Source: Microcystis aeruginosa W13-11 (GTDB taxonomy: Bacteria > Cyanobacteriota > Cyanobacteriia > Cyanobacteriales > Microcystaceae). Taken from it: a DNA stretch of 61,460 nt. Below the pieces are notes generated by a model that was not told where the DNA came from, searched no databases, and saw nothing but the letters and a program-made list of their open reading frames with translations. The stretch spans positions 1 to 61,460 of the forward strand of contig JAADBR010000014.1 of NCBI GenBank assembly GCA_009995705.1. The letters run 5' to 3'. Position 1 is the first letter of the stretch. The number at the start of each line of letters is the position of its first letter. This document shows, one piece after another, positions 34,701-43,615 of the stretch. Made by a program: the position numbers and the translations under genes.

Positions 34701-34782
34701 GCCCCAATTTAAGGAAGCTTTTCAACATCGCATCGAAGTCCGCAAAACCGAACAGGGTTCCCAATTGATGTTATTATCCTAG
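31759..34782 (+). CDS. sbcC: SbcC-like SMC-family exonuclease subunit
   Basis: A 1007-residue Rad50/SbcC ATPase. Walker A CGANGAGKSS is at the N-terminus (about 31-40), the long coiled coils flank a zinc hook CPLC (Cys499 and Cys502), and the C-terminal half has the signature YSGGEAFRINFSIRLALARLL and Walker B MLIVDEGFGTQD. With SbcD/Mre11 it processes DNA ends and hairpins. SbcD is not in this window. The Gln/Glu/Lys-rich coil is typical. ATG 31759 starts at the correct N-terminal MIPLQLTLKNFLSY. Confidence 0.95.
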   Translation: MIPLQLTLKNFLSYREAVLDFRGLHTACICGANGAGKSSLLEAITWAIWGESRVSIADDVIHAGSDYARVDFEFSYGGEIYKIIRSRHRGGKASGLDFQVINDQSFRPLSGKSIKDTQAQINTYLKIDHKTFINSAYLRQGQADEFMKQPPSGRKQILAELLQLDRYEILANKAKDISKQFDGQSLQIEQQVETIKLRLQEKNSYREHLQELSTQINQINQEQEVNNRRLQQLQGEENQRQNWEKQLQWQREQERALLAEIERLDREKVSLDNQLNQIRTILHRKNDIITAHERLINLDQKETSLSSQLQAWQQAQYDKQQLEQKLQQKINEFTLPIQQTSARLEELRRQEQETQKIIEQAGDIQAGLEKLNYHRQRLQELDRLALKYAPLNSRKADLNMQLEREKARINARREQLQRNRQQLETEIARIPLLREEALNLAKRIKELDKKQTYCERVEEKETVKQVDKKSLLEQQKRYEEQLLELTDKLEKLNIPDSVCPLCEQNLDSHHRHQVIRKTHQHQEQIQEQIWSLQERMADCDRDLKRLREELAQIKQELPVRSNLQQKYVQLEVKLETIEEKEIELEKTEEILGELEALLSSGNYALELQQELQIVNQEIALLNYDEQSHALVRGEEKRWRWAEIQESELKQANRRLANINAEKPNLINQLARLEQEKQELGQNSPLKQEIERLEKLIQNLNYDRSEHQNIQNLIRQLQGVRLQYQDWQQAEKNYPEIAAKIDDIKQRLQLRNEDRQKINQELANISQKIGTLTDYRQEIAALSTNIQQRRQIIDGLLSQKGRVEEKLHQLETLGKQLTEKESDLAKVKKQYRVHKELALAFGKNGLQTLMIENVLPELEAQTNHILARLTGNQFHVHFLTQKSGKGTKKQQQKSIDTLDIIIGDTRGSRPYETYSGGEAFRINFSIRLALARLLAQRAGTALQMLIVDEGFGTQDAEGCERLIAAINAISADFACILTVTHMPQFKEAFQHRIEVRKTEQGSQLMLLS

Positions 34783-34801
34783 GAAAAATATTGATGTAAA
34801 T

Positions 34802-35056
34802 ATGGAAAAAATTACGATCACAGTAAAACTATTTGCTATTTATCAAGAAGTCTATCAAACTTCACAATTAAACCTCGAATTTCCTGCCCACACTTCCGTT
34901 ACAGAAGTGTTAAACTATATTATAGCCCCCTATCCTCAATTAGAAAGATGGCGCGATGTTACTCGTTTTGGAGTTAATCTTCAGTTTGTTTCGGGAGAGA
35001 AAATCCTCGACAATGGCGATGAGATAGTTTTAATTCCCCCCGTTAGTGGTGGCTAA
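34802..35056 (+). CDS. MoaD/ThiS-family sulfur carrier protein
   Basis: An 84-residue ubiquitin-fold protein starting MEKITITVKLFAIYQEV and ending PPVSGG with the C-terminal Gly-Gly used for adenylation and thiocarboxylate formation. The pattern TVKLFAIYQEVYQTSQLNLEFPAHTSVTEVLNYI is MoaD-like, pointing to molybdopterin synthase small subunit. No moaE or other moa gene is adjacent; it is 19 bases downstream of sbcC. The stop codon TAA forms part of the target duplication of the inverted-repeat element that follows. Confidence 0.88.
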   Translation: MEKITITVKLFAIYQEVYQTSQLNLEFPAHTSVTEVLNYIIAPYPQLERWRDVTRFGVNLQFVSGEKILDNGDEIVLIPPVSGG

Positions 35057-35059
35057 ATG

Positions 35060-35271
35060 GGGTTTGCTGAAAAAGTACGGGCGAAGCATTCGGATAGAAA
35101 ATCTACGGTTTCACCGATAGGTTATTGTCCGAATGCTTCGCCCCTACAGGACACGGGCTGATGAAGACGCAAGGTTTTGAAGCACGATTCTCTCAAAATC
35201 TTGCACCTGTTTCGCGAGAAAAGCCACAAAACCCTTACCTTGCCTACATTTCACATTTGTTCAGCAAGCCC
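35060..35271. mobile_element. 212-bp miniature element with 6-bp target duplication
   Basis: Ends GGGTTTGCTGAA and TTCAGCAAGCCC are inverted repeats with one mismatch, flanked by a direct TAAATG (35054-35059 and 35272-35277). It includes a long stem, GGGCGAAGCATTCGGA paired with TCCGAATGCTTCGCCC. No protein. The insertion point is exactly at the stop codon of the MoaD-like gene, which stays intact. Confidence 0.85.
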
Positions 35272-35339
35272 TAAATGGAGATAGGGAAAATCACAAAAAC
35301 TGCCACCTTTTTCCCTTTTTACTTTTTCCTTGATATCCC

Positions 35340-37622
35340 GTGTCTAACTGGCAAATTCCCCCATCGGTAGCTCTTCCCCAAGAGTTTTTAAAAATAGTCC
35401 AAGACTACACCCCAGAGTCGGATGGCAGCGTCGTGGCACAAATATTATGGCATCGCGGTGTCCAAGATGGGGCGACTCTGCGGACGTTTCTGGATGAGAA
35501 AGCTTATCAGTCAAAAACCCCCTTTGATTTTGGGCAAGAAATGAACTTCGCCGTCAAAAGACTGGAAAAAGCCCTAAATAAAGGTGAAAAAGTGACTATT
35601 TGGGGTGATTTTGATGCCGATGGTGTCACCGCTACCAGTGTTCTCTGGGAAGGATTGGGACAGTTTTTCCCACCCTATCAACAGTTAGATTATTACATAC
35701 CCGATCGCCAAAAAGAATCCCACGGCCTCAATTGTCCCGGTATCGAGAAACTAGCGCATCAAGGAACCCGTTTAATCGTCACCTGTGACACGGGAAGCAC
35801 AAATATCGCTGAAATTGACTATGCAAACGGTTTAGGCATCGATATTATCATCACCGATCATCATACCCTACCCGACGAGCGCCCCGAGGTGATTGCCCTG
35901 ATTAATCCCCGCTACTTTGTGGAAACCCATCCTTTCTATCATCTTTCTGGGGTTGCCGTTGCTTATAAATTAGTGGAAGCGATGTATTTAACCCTAGCAG
36001 ATATTCCCAGAAAACCCCTAGAAAATTTACTGGATTTAGTTGCGATTGGTTTAATTGCCGATTTAGTCAAATTGACGGGAGAATGTCGTTATTTAGCCCA
36101 AAAAGGTCTTCAAAAACTGCAAAATACTCAACGTTTGGGAGTTAAAAAATTACTCGATTTATGTAACAAAACCGGAGACAGACCGATGGATATATCCTTC
36201 GGTATTGGACCGCGCATTAATGCCGTCAGTCGCATTTATGGCGATGCTAGATTTTGTGTGGAATTACTCACCAGTGAAGATGAAAAGCGTTGTCACGAAT
36301 TAGCTGAACAAGCGGAATTAGCCAACATTCGTCGCCAAGAAATCCAACGGGATATTATTAAACAAGTTCGGAAAAAACTAGAGAGAATTGATCTTTCCAC
36401 TACTAATGTAATTATTTTAGATGATCCCCAATGGCTGGCGGGAATTTTAGGATTAGTTGCGGGACAAATCGCCCAAGAATACCAGCGGCCGACAATTTTA
36501 TTAAGTACCAGTGAACCACCTTTTGCTAAGGGTTCCGCTCGGTCAATTCGTGAGATCGATCTCTATCAATTAGTATCCTCTCAATCCCATCTTTTACATC
36601 GTTTTGGTGGTCATCCTTTGGCCGCCGGTTTAAGTTTAACTATAGAAAATTTACCCCTATTTATTGAGGGAATTAATCAACAGTTGCGACGCACAGGAAT
36701 TGATTTAACTTCCCTTTCTTCCCAGATAGAAATGGATGCAGTGGTGACGGTTTCCCAATTGGGAAAAAGTCTATTTCGAGAATTAAAATTATTGGAACCC
36801 TGCGGGATGGGTAATTCGACACCGAAGCTATTAATCCAAAATTGTTATTTTCACAATCTTTGGCATAAAAATCTTGAGGATTTCAAAGGCAAAAAAATCG
36901 CTTATTCCAGGACAACTTTTGAGATCTGGGATAGTTCAATCGAGCAGGGATTCCCCGGTATGTGGTGGGGTCATCAGAGAGACGAAATTGCTGCCGATAC
37001 CCGTTATGATGCCGTAGTTGAATTAGATTTTAATACCTACAAGAATCGCTATGAAGTGCGCTTAATTGCTCTGCAACTTTATCAACAAGAATCCTTAAGC
37101 TATGGCAATAAAAAAGATTTTTTAATCGACAATCGTAATCGAGAAATTAATCAAGAAGTTAACCAATTAAATCCCCTTTTTCTCTGGGAATGTCCCCGGG
37201 ATTGGACAAAACTTTCTAGGGAATATCAACAGGCAATTTTATGTGATAAAAAGTTAGTTCTTGCCTATGCTAGTCCTTTAAAAAAATCCGCTCACACCAG
37301 ATGGATAAACCTTGTGGGGATTGGGAAATATTTAGCTAGAACTAAAACCAGTATTTCCCGTCAACAATTACAAAACCGCTTAAACCTAAGTTATCATACC
37401 CTAGAATTAGGATTAATGTCCCTAGCAGAAAATGGCTTTAAAGTCAAGGAAAATCAAGAAAATTTATCCTTTGAATTAGTCAATCATGAGGTAAAAATTA
37501 ATAGGATTGAGCAATTTTTGGAAGCGGTGGCCCTAGAAAACTTTCTCCAGCAATACTTTGCCACTGTTCCCCTAGAAATTCTGCAAACAATTCTCAATCA
37601 CGAAGACTCGATCGATTTCTAA
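35340..37622 (+). CDS. recJ: Single-stranded-DNA exonuclease RecJ
   Basis: A 760-residue DHH-family 5'-3' exonuclease. Seen: DFDADGVTATS (about 88-98), TCDTG, the DHH motif TDHHTLP (about 171-177), GIGPRINAVSR and a DHHA1 region with RFGGHPLAAGL. It acts in RecF-type recombination and mismatch repair. The start is GTG 35340 (MSNWQIPPS), directly consistent with the N-terminus. A C-terminal extension of about 200 residues beyond the core (LNLSYHTLELGLMSLAENG, winged-helix-like) is usual for cyanobacterial RecJ. Confidence 0.94.
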   Translation: MSNWQIPPSVALPQEFLKIVQDYTPESDGSVVAQILWHRGVQDGATLRTFLDEKAYQSKTPFDFGQEMNFAVKRLEKALNKGEKVTIWGDFDADGVTATSVLWEGLGQFFPPYQQLDYYIPDRQKESHGLNCPGIEKLAHQGTRLIVTCDTGSTNIAEIDYANGLGIDIIITDHHTLPDERPEVIALINPRYFVETHPFYHLSGVAVAYKLVEAMYLTLADIPRKPLENLLDLVAIGLIADLVKLTGECRYLAQKGLQKLQNTQRLGVKKLLDLCNKTGDRPMDISFGIGPRINAVSRIYGDARFCVELLTSEDEKRCHELAEQAELANIRRQEIQRDIIKQVRKKLERIDLSTTNVIILDDPQWLAGILGLVAGQIAQEYQRPTILLSTSEPPFAKGSARSIREIDLYQLVSSQSHLLHRFGGHPLAAGLSLTIENLPLFIEGINQQLRRTGIDLTSLSSQIEMDAVVTVSQLGKSLFRELKLLEPCGMGNSTPKLLIQNCYFHNLWHKNLEDFKGKKIAYSRTTFEIWDSSIEQGFPGMWWGHQRDEIAADTRYDAVVELDFNTYKNRYEVRLIALQLYQQESLSYGNKKDFLIDNRNREINQEVNQLNPLFLWECPRDWTKLSREYQQAILCDKKLVLAYASPLKKSAHTRWINLVGIGKYLARTKTSISRQQLQNRLNLSYHTLELGLMSLAENGFKVKENQENLSFELVNHEVKINRIEQFLEAVALENFLQQYFATVPLEILQTILNHEDSIDF

Positions 37623-37636
37623 TTATAACCGTTATT

Positions 37637-37683
37637 TACTGATAACTGATAACTGATTACTGATTACTGATTACTGATTACTC
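37637..37683. repeat. CTGATTACTGATTACT tandem repeats
   Basis: Short direct repeats of ACTGATAACTGATAACTG and CTGATTACTGATTACT lie between recJ and speE. They supply the last codons (VISNQ) and stop of speE. Confidence 0.85.
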
Positions 37684-38611
37684 CTTGACCGAAGAATTTC
37701 GGGGGTTTTGCTAGGGTATAAACTTCCGTATTTTGTGCGATAGCTTGACGAATATAGAGAGGAGTTTGTAACATTCCTAGTAAAGTCATACCATCAATTA
37801 AACGTAATCCTCCCGTAGTTGTGTCAGTGATTAATTCATCCACCACATCGGGATCGGGACGAGTATTTAAAGGATGATTAGCACAGAGAGTAAAACCCCA
37901 AGGGGAACCATAACTAGGAGTAGGAGCGCAATAGGAATGAACGTAGGGAAAAACTGCTTTTAAAGTATTCACCAAACGCGCATGATACATCACCGAAGGA
38001 GGAGAAACCGGGCCAGATTGGACAACCACAATGCCATTTTCGGCCAAAACTCTTTGTAGTTTTTCAAAGTATTCTTTCGTGAATAGGGGGAAAGAAGGAC
38101 CCTCTCCGATAGGATCAACCAGATCAGAAATAATAATATCCCATTGATCGTTAGTGGTGTCTAAAACTTCTAAAGCATCGGCCACAACTAACTCAAAACG
38201 AGGATCATCAAAAGTGCCTTGGTGCATTTCGGGAAGATGTTCCTTACAGGCTGCCACCACATCCCCATCGATATCAATCATCATCACTTTTTCGATTGTT
38301 TTCCAACGCAATAACTCCCGCGTTGTCGCACCTTCACCACCTCCCAGAATTAAAGCAGATTTTGCTTCTTGGTGGGCAATCATTGCCGGTTGCACTAATG
38401 CTTCATGATAAATAAATTCATCCCCCGTACAAGATTGCCATTTCCCATCCAGTACCAAGGCTTTTCCATAGGCCCCCGACTCAACAATATACATCTCCTG
38501 AAAAGCGGTTTTTTTGTAGGCTAAAATCCGCGAAACCCCATGACTATAAATGTCCCAGGGGGTAATATATTCGTTAACCCATAGATCCGCTTTTAGTTCA
38601 CTTCCTGCCAT
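37664..38611 (-). CDS. speE: Spermidine synthase (polyamine aminopropyltransferase)
   Basis: About 315 residues of the spermidine/spermine synthase fold. Seen: WVNEYITPWDIYSHGVSRILAYKKTAFQEMYIVESGAYGKALVLDGKWQSCTGDEFIYHE, the SAM-binding LILGGGEGATTRELLRW, IDIDGDVV and ISDLVDPIGEGPSFPLFTKEY (gatekeeper region). It transfers aminopropyl from decarboxylated SAM to putrescine or a related polyamine. I choose ATG 38611 (MAGSELKAD), with AAGGAGG seven bases upstream, not the upstream 38641 codon. The last five residues and stop come from the spacer repeat, so the native C-terminus may be altered. Confidence 0.92.
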   Translation of the reverse strand: MAGSELKADLWVNEYITPWDIYSHGVSRILAYKKTAFQEMYIVESGAYGKALVLDGKWQSCTGDEFIYHEALVQPAMIAHQEAKSALILGGGEGATTRELLRWKTIEKVMMIDIDGDVVAACKEHLPEMHQGTFDDPRFELVVADALEVLDTTNDQWDIIISDLVDPIGEGPSFPLFTKEYFEKLQRVLAENGIVVVQSGPVSPPSVMYHARLVNTLKAVFPYVHSYCAPTPSYGSPWGFTLCANHPLNTRPDPDVVDELITDTTTGGLRLIDGMTLLGMLQTPLYIRQAIAQNTEVYTLAKPPKFFGQGVISNQ

Positions 38612-38754
38612 AACTAATCCTCCTTGGGGTGAAAAAGGCACGATCCATTATTATACAACAATTGACAAAATTCGATCGATAACCTGAAATTATCTCCCAG
38701 TCATCCCGAAGCTGTCGATAATCGATCGCTGAAAAACGGTAAGCTAGAAAAGAT

Positions 38755-38905
38755 TAAGTAAGTAGTTATAATTAAATTGAAGATAGATTTTGCCTCTGAT
38801 CCCCCCTGCCCCCCTTGATAAGGGGGGTGCCGATCCCCCCTTAGTACCCCTTAATCCCCCCTTGATAAGGGGGGTATTTGATAATTTTTAACGCCTACCT
38901 ACTTA
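38755..38905. mobile_element. Complete 151-bp TAAGTAG inverted-repeat element
   Basis: Left end TAAGTAAGTAGTTATAATTA and right end (reverse complement) TAAGTAGGTAGGCGTTAAAA; inside are two CCCCCCTTGATAAGGGGGG palindromes. No coding frame. Halves of the same element border ISAs1-type sequences at 11796 and 61318. It probably moves passively. Confidence 0.8.
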
Positions 38906-38934
38906 GCGAACAGTAAACTTCTAGCCACTAACCT

Positions 38935-39924
38935 ATGACCAAAAACGAGACTACCGAGAAAAAGATTTTTCTCCTAGATTTTGAAAAACCCCTCTACGAA
39001 TTAGAATCCCGCATCGAACAGATTAAAGAATTAGCCCAAGAAAATAGCGTAGATGTCTCGGAACAAATTAGTCAACTAGACGAACGAGCTAATCAATTAC
39101 GGCGTGAAATTTTTAGCAATCTCACCCCTTCCCAACGGCTACAATTAGCCCGTCATCCCCGGCGCCCCAGTACCCTAGACTATATTCAAGCCATCACCGA
39201 TGAATGGTTCGAGTTACACGGGGATCGCGGTGGTTACGACGATCCCGCTCTTGTGGGTGGTGTTGCCCGTTTTAACGGTCGTCCCGTGGTGATTATCGGG
39301 CATCAAAAAGGCCGGGACACTAAGGATAATGTGGCTAGAAATTTCGGCATGGCTGCCCCCGGTGGTTATCGTAAAGCCATGCGTTTAATGGAACACGCTC
39401 ATCAGTTTAATCAGCCAATTTTAACCTTTATTGACACCCCCGGCGCCTGGGCGGGGGTAGAAGCGGAAAAATTAGGTCAGGGAGAAGCGATCGCCTATAA
39501 CCTCCGGGAAATGTTCCGTTTAGATGTGCCGATCATTTGTACTGTTATTGGCGAAGGGGGTTCCGGCGGTGCTTTGGGCATTGGTGTCGGCGATCGCTTA
39601 TTAATGTTAGAGCATTCTGTCTATACCGTGGCGACTCCCGAAGCTTGTGCAGCTATTCTCTGGAAAGATGCCAAAAAATCTGATAAAGCAGCAGTGGCCC
39701 TCAAAATTACCTCAAAAGATTTAAAAGAGTTAAATATTATCGATCAGATCGTTCCTGAACCCTCCAGAGGGGCCCATGCTGATCCGATTAAAGCGGCAGC
39801 CAATTTAAAAGCCGCTATTAGTGACAATTTAGAGGCTTTATCTGTGTTAACACCCCAACAACGGCGCGAATCTCGTTATCAAAAATTTCGCAATTTAGGC
39901 GTATTTTTAGAGGCTACAGCTTAA
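38935..39924 (+). CDS. accA: Acetyl-CoA carboxylase carboxyltransferase subunit alpha
   Basis: A 329-residue AccA: the N-terminal helix ([23 protein letters not shown]), [32 protein letters not shown], then [26 protein letters not shown] and [15 protein letters not shown]. With AccD it forms the carboxyltransferase that makes malonyl-CoA for fatty acid synthesis. Full length for the family. It stands alone, with the TAAGTAG element in its upstream region. Confidence 0.97.
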   Translation: MTKNETTEKKIFLLDFEKPLYELESRIEQIKELAQENSVDVSEQISQLDERANQLRREIFSNLTPSQRLQLARHPRRPSTLDYIQAITDEWFELHGDRGGYDDPALVGGVARFNGRPVVIIGHQKGRDTKDNVARNFGMAAPGGYRKAMRLMEHAHQFNQPILTFIDTPGAWAGVEAEKLGQGEAIAYNLREMFRLDVPIICTVIGEGGSGGALGIGVGDRLLMLEHSVYTVATPEACAAILWKDAKKSDKAAVALKITSKDLKELNIIDQIVPEPSRGAHADPIKAAANLKAAISDNLEALSVLTPQQRRESRYQKFRNLGVFLEATA

Positions 39925-40052
39925 TCAGTGAGCGGTGATCAGTTATCAGATGTGGGTTTTCAGTTCACTGATTACTGTTTACTACTCACTGAAAAAAAGC
40001 TCTCCGATTTCCTCGGATAACTGCTATAATTGCTAGATAAATTATCTGAAAA

Positions 40053-40076
40053 ACCCCCTAGTATTAATTAGGAGGT
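40053..40076 (-). terminator. Terminator after rpmA
   Basis: Stem of CCCCCTA and TAGGAGG with a GTATTAAT loop; on the minus strand it is followed by a run of Ts, as expected for termination of the L21-L27 operon. Confidence 0.65.
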
Positions 40077-40108
40077 TACAGGGAAAAAATTAATCAGGGT
40101 TGATGGGA

Positions 40109-40378
40109 TTAACTAGCGCTAACTTCAGCAGGATAAACGCTAACTTGACGGCGACTTTTATCCTTGTATTCAAATTTAACCACACCATCAATTAAAGCGA
40201 ATAAAGTATCATCGCCACCACGACCAACATTTTTACCAGGGTGAACTTTAGTACCCCGTTGACGGATGAGAATATTTCCCGATTTTACCACTTGACCACC
40301 GTAGCGCTTAACGCCTAGTCTCTGGGAACGAGAATCGCGTCCGTTGCGGGTACTACCCGTACCTTTCTTATGAGCCAT
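40109..40378 (-). CDS. rpmA: 50S ribosomal protein L27
   Basis: An 89-residue L27 with the start [29 protein letters not shown] and [33 protein letters not shown]. Its N-terminal tail reaches the peptidyl-transferase centre. There is no N-terminal prosequence of the Firmicutes type. Directly downstream of rplU, co-transcribed. Confidence 0.97.
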   Translation of the reverse strand: MAHKKGTGSTRNGRDSRSQRLGVKRYGGQVVKSGNILIRQRGTKVHPGKNVGRGGDDTLFALIDGVVKFEYKDKSRRQVSVYPAEVSAS

Positions 40379-40412
40379 AATTTCTCTCCAAATGCTTTTT
40401 TGATTCTAAAAG

Positions 40413-40802
40413 TTATTCTTCTTCGTCGCTACTATCTTCCACAACTTCAGCGCCGGAGGTAGCAGTAGTGGCAGTTAGGGTCTTACCGTTATAATTGATT
40501 GAATCAATCATAAAACGGGTAATTTCTTGACGATGACCGCGTTTTTTACGGGTTTTCTTTTTCGGGCGCATTTTATAGACAATAACTTTTTTGCCCCGAC
40601 GATGTTGTATGACAGTCCCTTCGACGGTGGCCCCTTCGATAAAGGGCTGACCGATGCTAATATCATCCTCATCATGGATTAATAGCACTTTGTCGATGGT
40701 ATGGGTACTTTGTTCATCAACGGGAAGAAGTTCGATATCGTAATAGCGACCAGGTTCCACCCGAATCTGTTTGCCACCGGTCTCAATAATTGCGTAACTC
40801 AT
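40413..40802 (-). CDS. rplU: 50S ribosomal protein L21
   Basis: A 129-residue L21: [26 protein letters not shown] ... [30 protein letters not shown]. The core L21 is about 103 residues; here it continues with an acidic Ser/Asp/Glu tail ([17 protein letters not shown]). The L21-L27 order is the standard one. The upstream region includes a possible hairpin (AAGCTGG...CAGCT) in the leader that might serve autoregulation; not proven. Confidence 0.95.
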   Translation of the reverse strand: MSYAIIETGGKQIRVEPGRYYDIELLPVDEQSTHTIDKVLLIHDEDDISIGQPFIEGATVEGTVIQHRRGKKVIVYKMRPKKKTRKKRGHRQEITRFMIDSINYNGKTLTATTATSGAEVVEDSSDEEE

Positions 40803-40997
40803 GAATTTTCTGCGTTCGTTTTGCCGTACAGGTAGCTGAAAAAATTTCCAGCTTTTGTGCTAATGTCCTTACCTGATCCGAGCAGGAATTGACACAATTT
40901 ACTATCATCTAACATTCGGGGGGCAGTTGTCAAGCCTTTAGCCCGCCGATTCGCTATATACTGAAAATAATCTTACGAAAAACTCAATTAAACCGTT

Positions 40998-41918
40998 ATG
41001 GAACAGTGGGAAAGCAGAGGACACCTGTTAACCGAACAAATTAACCCAAACAGCCTAAATTTAGACCAATTAAACCCGCTCGAATTGGTGGATCTCTTCA
41101 ATCAGGAGGATGCCCAAACCCTAAAAGCGATCGCCATGGCCCAGCAAGAATTAGCCCTAGCGATTTCCCTAACCAGTCAAGCTCTGGCTAAAGGTGGTAG
41201 GCTCTTTTACATTGGGGCGGGAACCAGTGGCAGGCTGGGGGTTTTGGACGCAGCCGAATGTCCTCCCACCTTCTGCACTCCCCCGGAATTGGTACAGGGA
41301 ATTATTGCCGGTGGAGCGGCGGCACTGGTGCGTAGTTCCGAAGATTTGGAGGATAAAGCAGAAGATGGGGCGGCGATTATTGCCCAGCGAGAAATTCACG
41401 AATTAGACGTGGTAGTGGGAATTACCGCCGGAGGTACAACCCCCTACGTTCACGGGGCTTTAAAGGCGGCAAAACAGCGGGGTGCGACGACGATTGCCAT
41501 TAGTTGTGTCCCCGCCGAACAGGTGGAGATTCCTGTGGATGTGGATATCCGCTTATTGACCGGACCAGAACTTTTGGCTGGCTCCACCCGTCTGAAAGCG
41601 GGAACGGTGACGAAAATGGCTTTAAATATCCTTTCCACAGGGACAATGGTAATGTTAGGCAAGGTTTACGGCAACCAGATGGTCGATGTGGCTGTTACTA
41701 ATCATAAACTCCATGACCGCGCCCTGCGGATTATCTGCCACCTTAGCGATGTTAGTCGCGAGGAAGCGGCAATTTTACTGGAAAAAAGTGGCCGCCGGGT
41801 TAAACTGGCTTTGTTAATGCAGAAAACGGGACTTTCGGCGGCCGCAGGACAAGAATTGTTACAAAAGCATCGGGGTCAATTACGGGCTGCCCTGCAAGCT
41901 TATAATCAAATTGATTGA
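40998..41918 (+). CDS. murQ: N-acetylmuramic acid 6-phosphate etherase
   Basis: A 306-residue SIS-domain protein: LFYIGAGTSGRLGVLDAAECPPTF, GITAGGTTPYVHGALKAAK, LTGPELLAGSTRLKAGTVTKMALNILST, NHKLHDRALRII. MurQ cleaves the lactyl ether of N-acetylmuramate 6-phosphate during recycling of peptidoglycan. Both catalytic acidic positions (Glu in AECPP and ELLAGSTR) are present. Full length, alone, and upstream of the M50 protease by 27 bases. Confidence 0.96.
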   Translation: MEQWESRGHLLTEQINPNSLNLDQLNPLELVDLFNQEDAQTLKAIAMAQQELALAISLTSQALAKGGRLFYIGAGTSGRLGVLDAAECPPTFCTPPELVQGIIAGGAAALVRSSEDLEDKAEDGAAIIAQREIHELDVVVGITAGGTTPYVHGALKAAKQRGATTIAISCVPAEQVEIPVDVDIRLLTGPELLAGSTRLKAGTVTKMALNILSTGTMVMLGKVYGNQMVDVAVTNHKLHDRALRIICHLSDVSREEAAILLEKSGRRVKLALLMQKTGLSAAAGQELLQKHRGQLRAALQAYNQID

Positions 41919-41945
41919 TAAAAACCTATTGATTTTGACTTTCCT

Positions 41946-43436
41946 ATGGTTAATATTTCTTCGGAAATTGCTGCAATCGCTGTTATTTTCCTCGTCGCTG
42001 GTGCTGTCTTGACTTGGAGTTTTTATCGGTCTAAACCCTACGGCCAACTGGGAATTTTAGCTTGGTTACAATCCTTGGTACTAATCGCTCCTTGGTTAAT
42101 TTTTTTCGGGCTATTTGCAGCCGGAATTGAACTCAATCTAGCGTTAATTCTTTTTTTACTGGTTGCTTCCACCATTATCTATATTTATTTAGGCAACCGT
42201 TTACGCTTACTGAAAACCAATCAGATAATTGAACCAAAAGTTAACCAGGCAGTTAGCCAGTCTGTTACTCCCCTAGAAACCCCAGCAGCGGTGACAGCAA
42301 TTGTGCCTGGTGTGATGCCAATTTCCGAACATGATCTAAAGGTTATTCAGAGTATTTTTGGGATAGATACTTTTTTTGCCACCGAAACTATCTCTTTTCA
42401 GGAAGGGGCAATTTTTAAAGGCAATTTACGGGGAGAACCGGATAGTGTTCACTCGCGCTTAACTCAGAAATTAAGTAATCATTTTGGTGATAAATATCGT
42501 TTATTTCTGGTGGAAGGAACCGAGGAAAAACCGGTGGTAATTATCCTTCCCAAAACTAATGATCCTAGTCCTGCAACTCTTGCTCAAAAAAATCTTTCTT
42601 TAGTTTTGTTAGTAGCTACCATTGTCACCAGCTTAGAAGCGGCTGGAATTTTATTGGGTTTTGATTTGTTTAGTAATTGGCAGAGATATCGAGAAGCAAT
42701 TCCCCTGAGTTTGGGTTTATGGTCGGTATTAATTGCCCACGAAATCGGTCATCTAATTATCGCTAAACGCCATAATGTTCGTCTCAGCTTACCCTATTTT
42801 CTTCCCACTTGGCAGATTGGTTCTTTTGGGGCGATTACTCGTTTTGAATCTTTATTACCTAACCGCAGTGTCCTATTTGATATAGCTTTCGCTGGTCCTG
42901 CTTTGGGAGGTTTGGTTTCTTTAATCTTGTTAATTGTTGGACTGACTTTATCTAATTCTGCCAGCCTTTTTCAAATCCCTAGTACCTTTTTCCAAAGTTC
43001 AATTTTAGTGAGTTTTTTAGCGCGGATAGTTTTAGGCGACGAGTTACAAAATGCCGTTATCTCCGTGCATCCTTTAACTGTTATCGGTTGGTTAGGATTG
43101 GTGATTACTGCTCTTAATTTACTGCCCGCTGGACAGTTAGATGGTGGCAGAATTGTTCAGGCTATTTATGGTCGCAAAATTGCCCGCCGTACCACTGTGG
43201 CCACTTTGGTTATTTTGGGCATTATTTCCTTAGTTAATTCTAGCAATCCCATTCCTCTCTATTGGACAATTTTAGTCGCTTTTTTACAAAGAGAGTTGGA
43301 AAGACCTAGTTTAAACGAGTTAACAGAACCCGATGACACCCGCGCTGGTTGGGGTTTATTACTGCTCTTTTTAATGTTAGCGACTCTGATTCCTTTAAGC
43401 CCTAGTTTAGCGGGACGGTTAGGCATCGGTGGCTAA
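41946..43436 (+). CDS. EGY-type site-2 membrane protease (M50)
   Basis: A 496-residue intramembrane metalloprotease resembling the chloroplast EGY proteins. N-terminal two helices, a soluble domain (HDLKVIQSIFGIDTFFATET) and the membrane core with HEIGH (AHEIGHLIIAKRHN) and the second zinc ligand region NLLPAGQLDGGRIVQAI. FAGPALGGLVS is another family marker. EGY proteins function in thylakoid development and membrane protein turnover. No substrate evident. A tight gap (27 bases) to murQ suggests co-transcription. Confidence 0.9.
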   Translation: MVNISSEIAAIAVIFLVAGAVLTWSFYRSKPYGQLGILAWLQSLVLIAPWLIFFGLFAAGIELNLALILFLLVASTIIYIYLGNRLRLLKTNQIIEPKVNQAVSQSVTPLETPAAVTAIVPGVMPISEHDLKVIQSIFGIDTFFATETISFQEGAIFKGNLRGEPDSVHSRLTQKLSNHFGDKYRLFLVEGTEEKPVVIILPKTNDPSPATLAQKNLSLVLLVATIVTSLEAAGILLGFDLFSNWQRYREAIPLSLGLWSVLIAHEIGHLIIAKRHNVRLSLPYFLPTWQIGSFGAITRFESLLPNRSVLFDIAFAGPALGGLVSLILLIVGLTLSNSASLFQIPSTFFQSSILVSFLARIVLGDELQNAVISVHPLTVIGWLGLVITALNLLPAGQLDGGRIVQAIYGRKIARRTTVATLVILGIISLVNSSNPIPLYWTILVAFLQRELERPSLNELTEPDDTRAGWGLLLLFLMLATLIPLSPSLAGRLGIGG

Positions 43437-43480
43437 ATATTTCCCCGAAATTCTTGCCATTGATTGCCGTCAAAAAAAGC

Positions 43481-43510
43481 TTGACAAAAACTCAAGTCTT
43501 GACTTATAAT
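43481..43510 (+). promoter_or_regulatory. Strong sigma70-type promoter upstream of the coiled-coil gene
   Basis: TTGACA (43481-43486) and TATAAT (43505-43510), both exact consensus, spaced 18 bases. The gene start at 43616 would have a leader near 100 bases. Confidence 0.75.
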
Positions 43511-43615
43511 TTTGTTATGATGGCAATTCGCGTCCTCCCATAGACTCCTGATTTTTCGGTAAGATATAGCCCCCAGCATTTAGCCCTGAAGATTTGACTT
43601 TTGGAGTTGCTCGAA

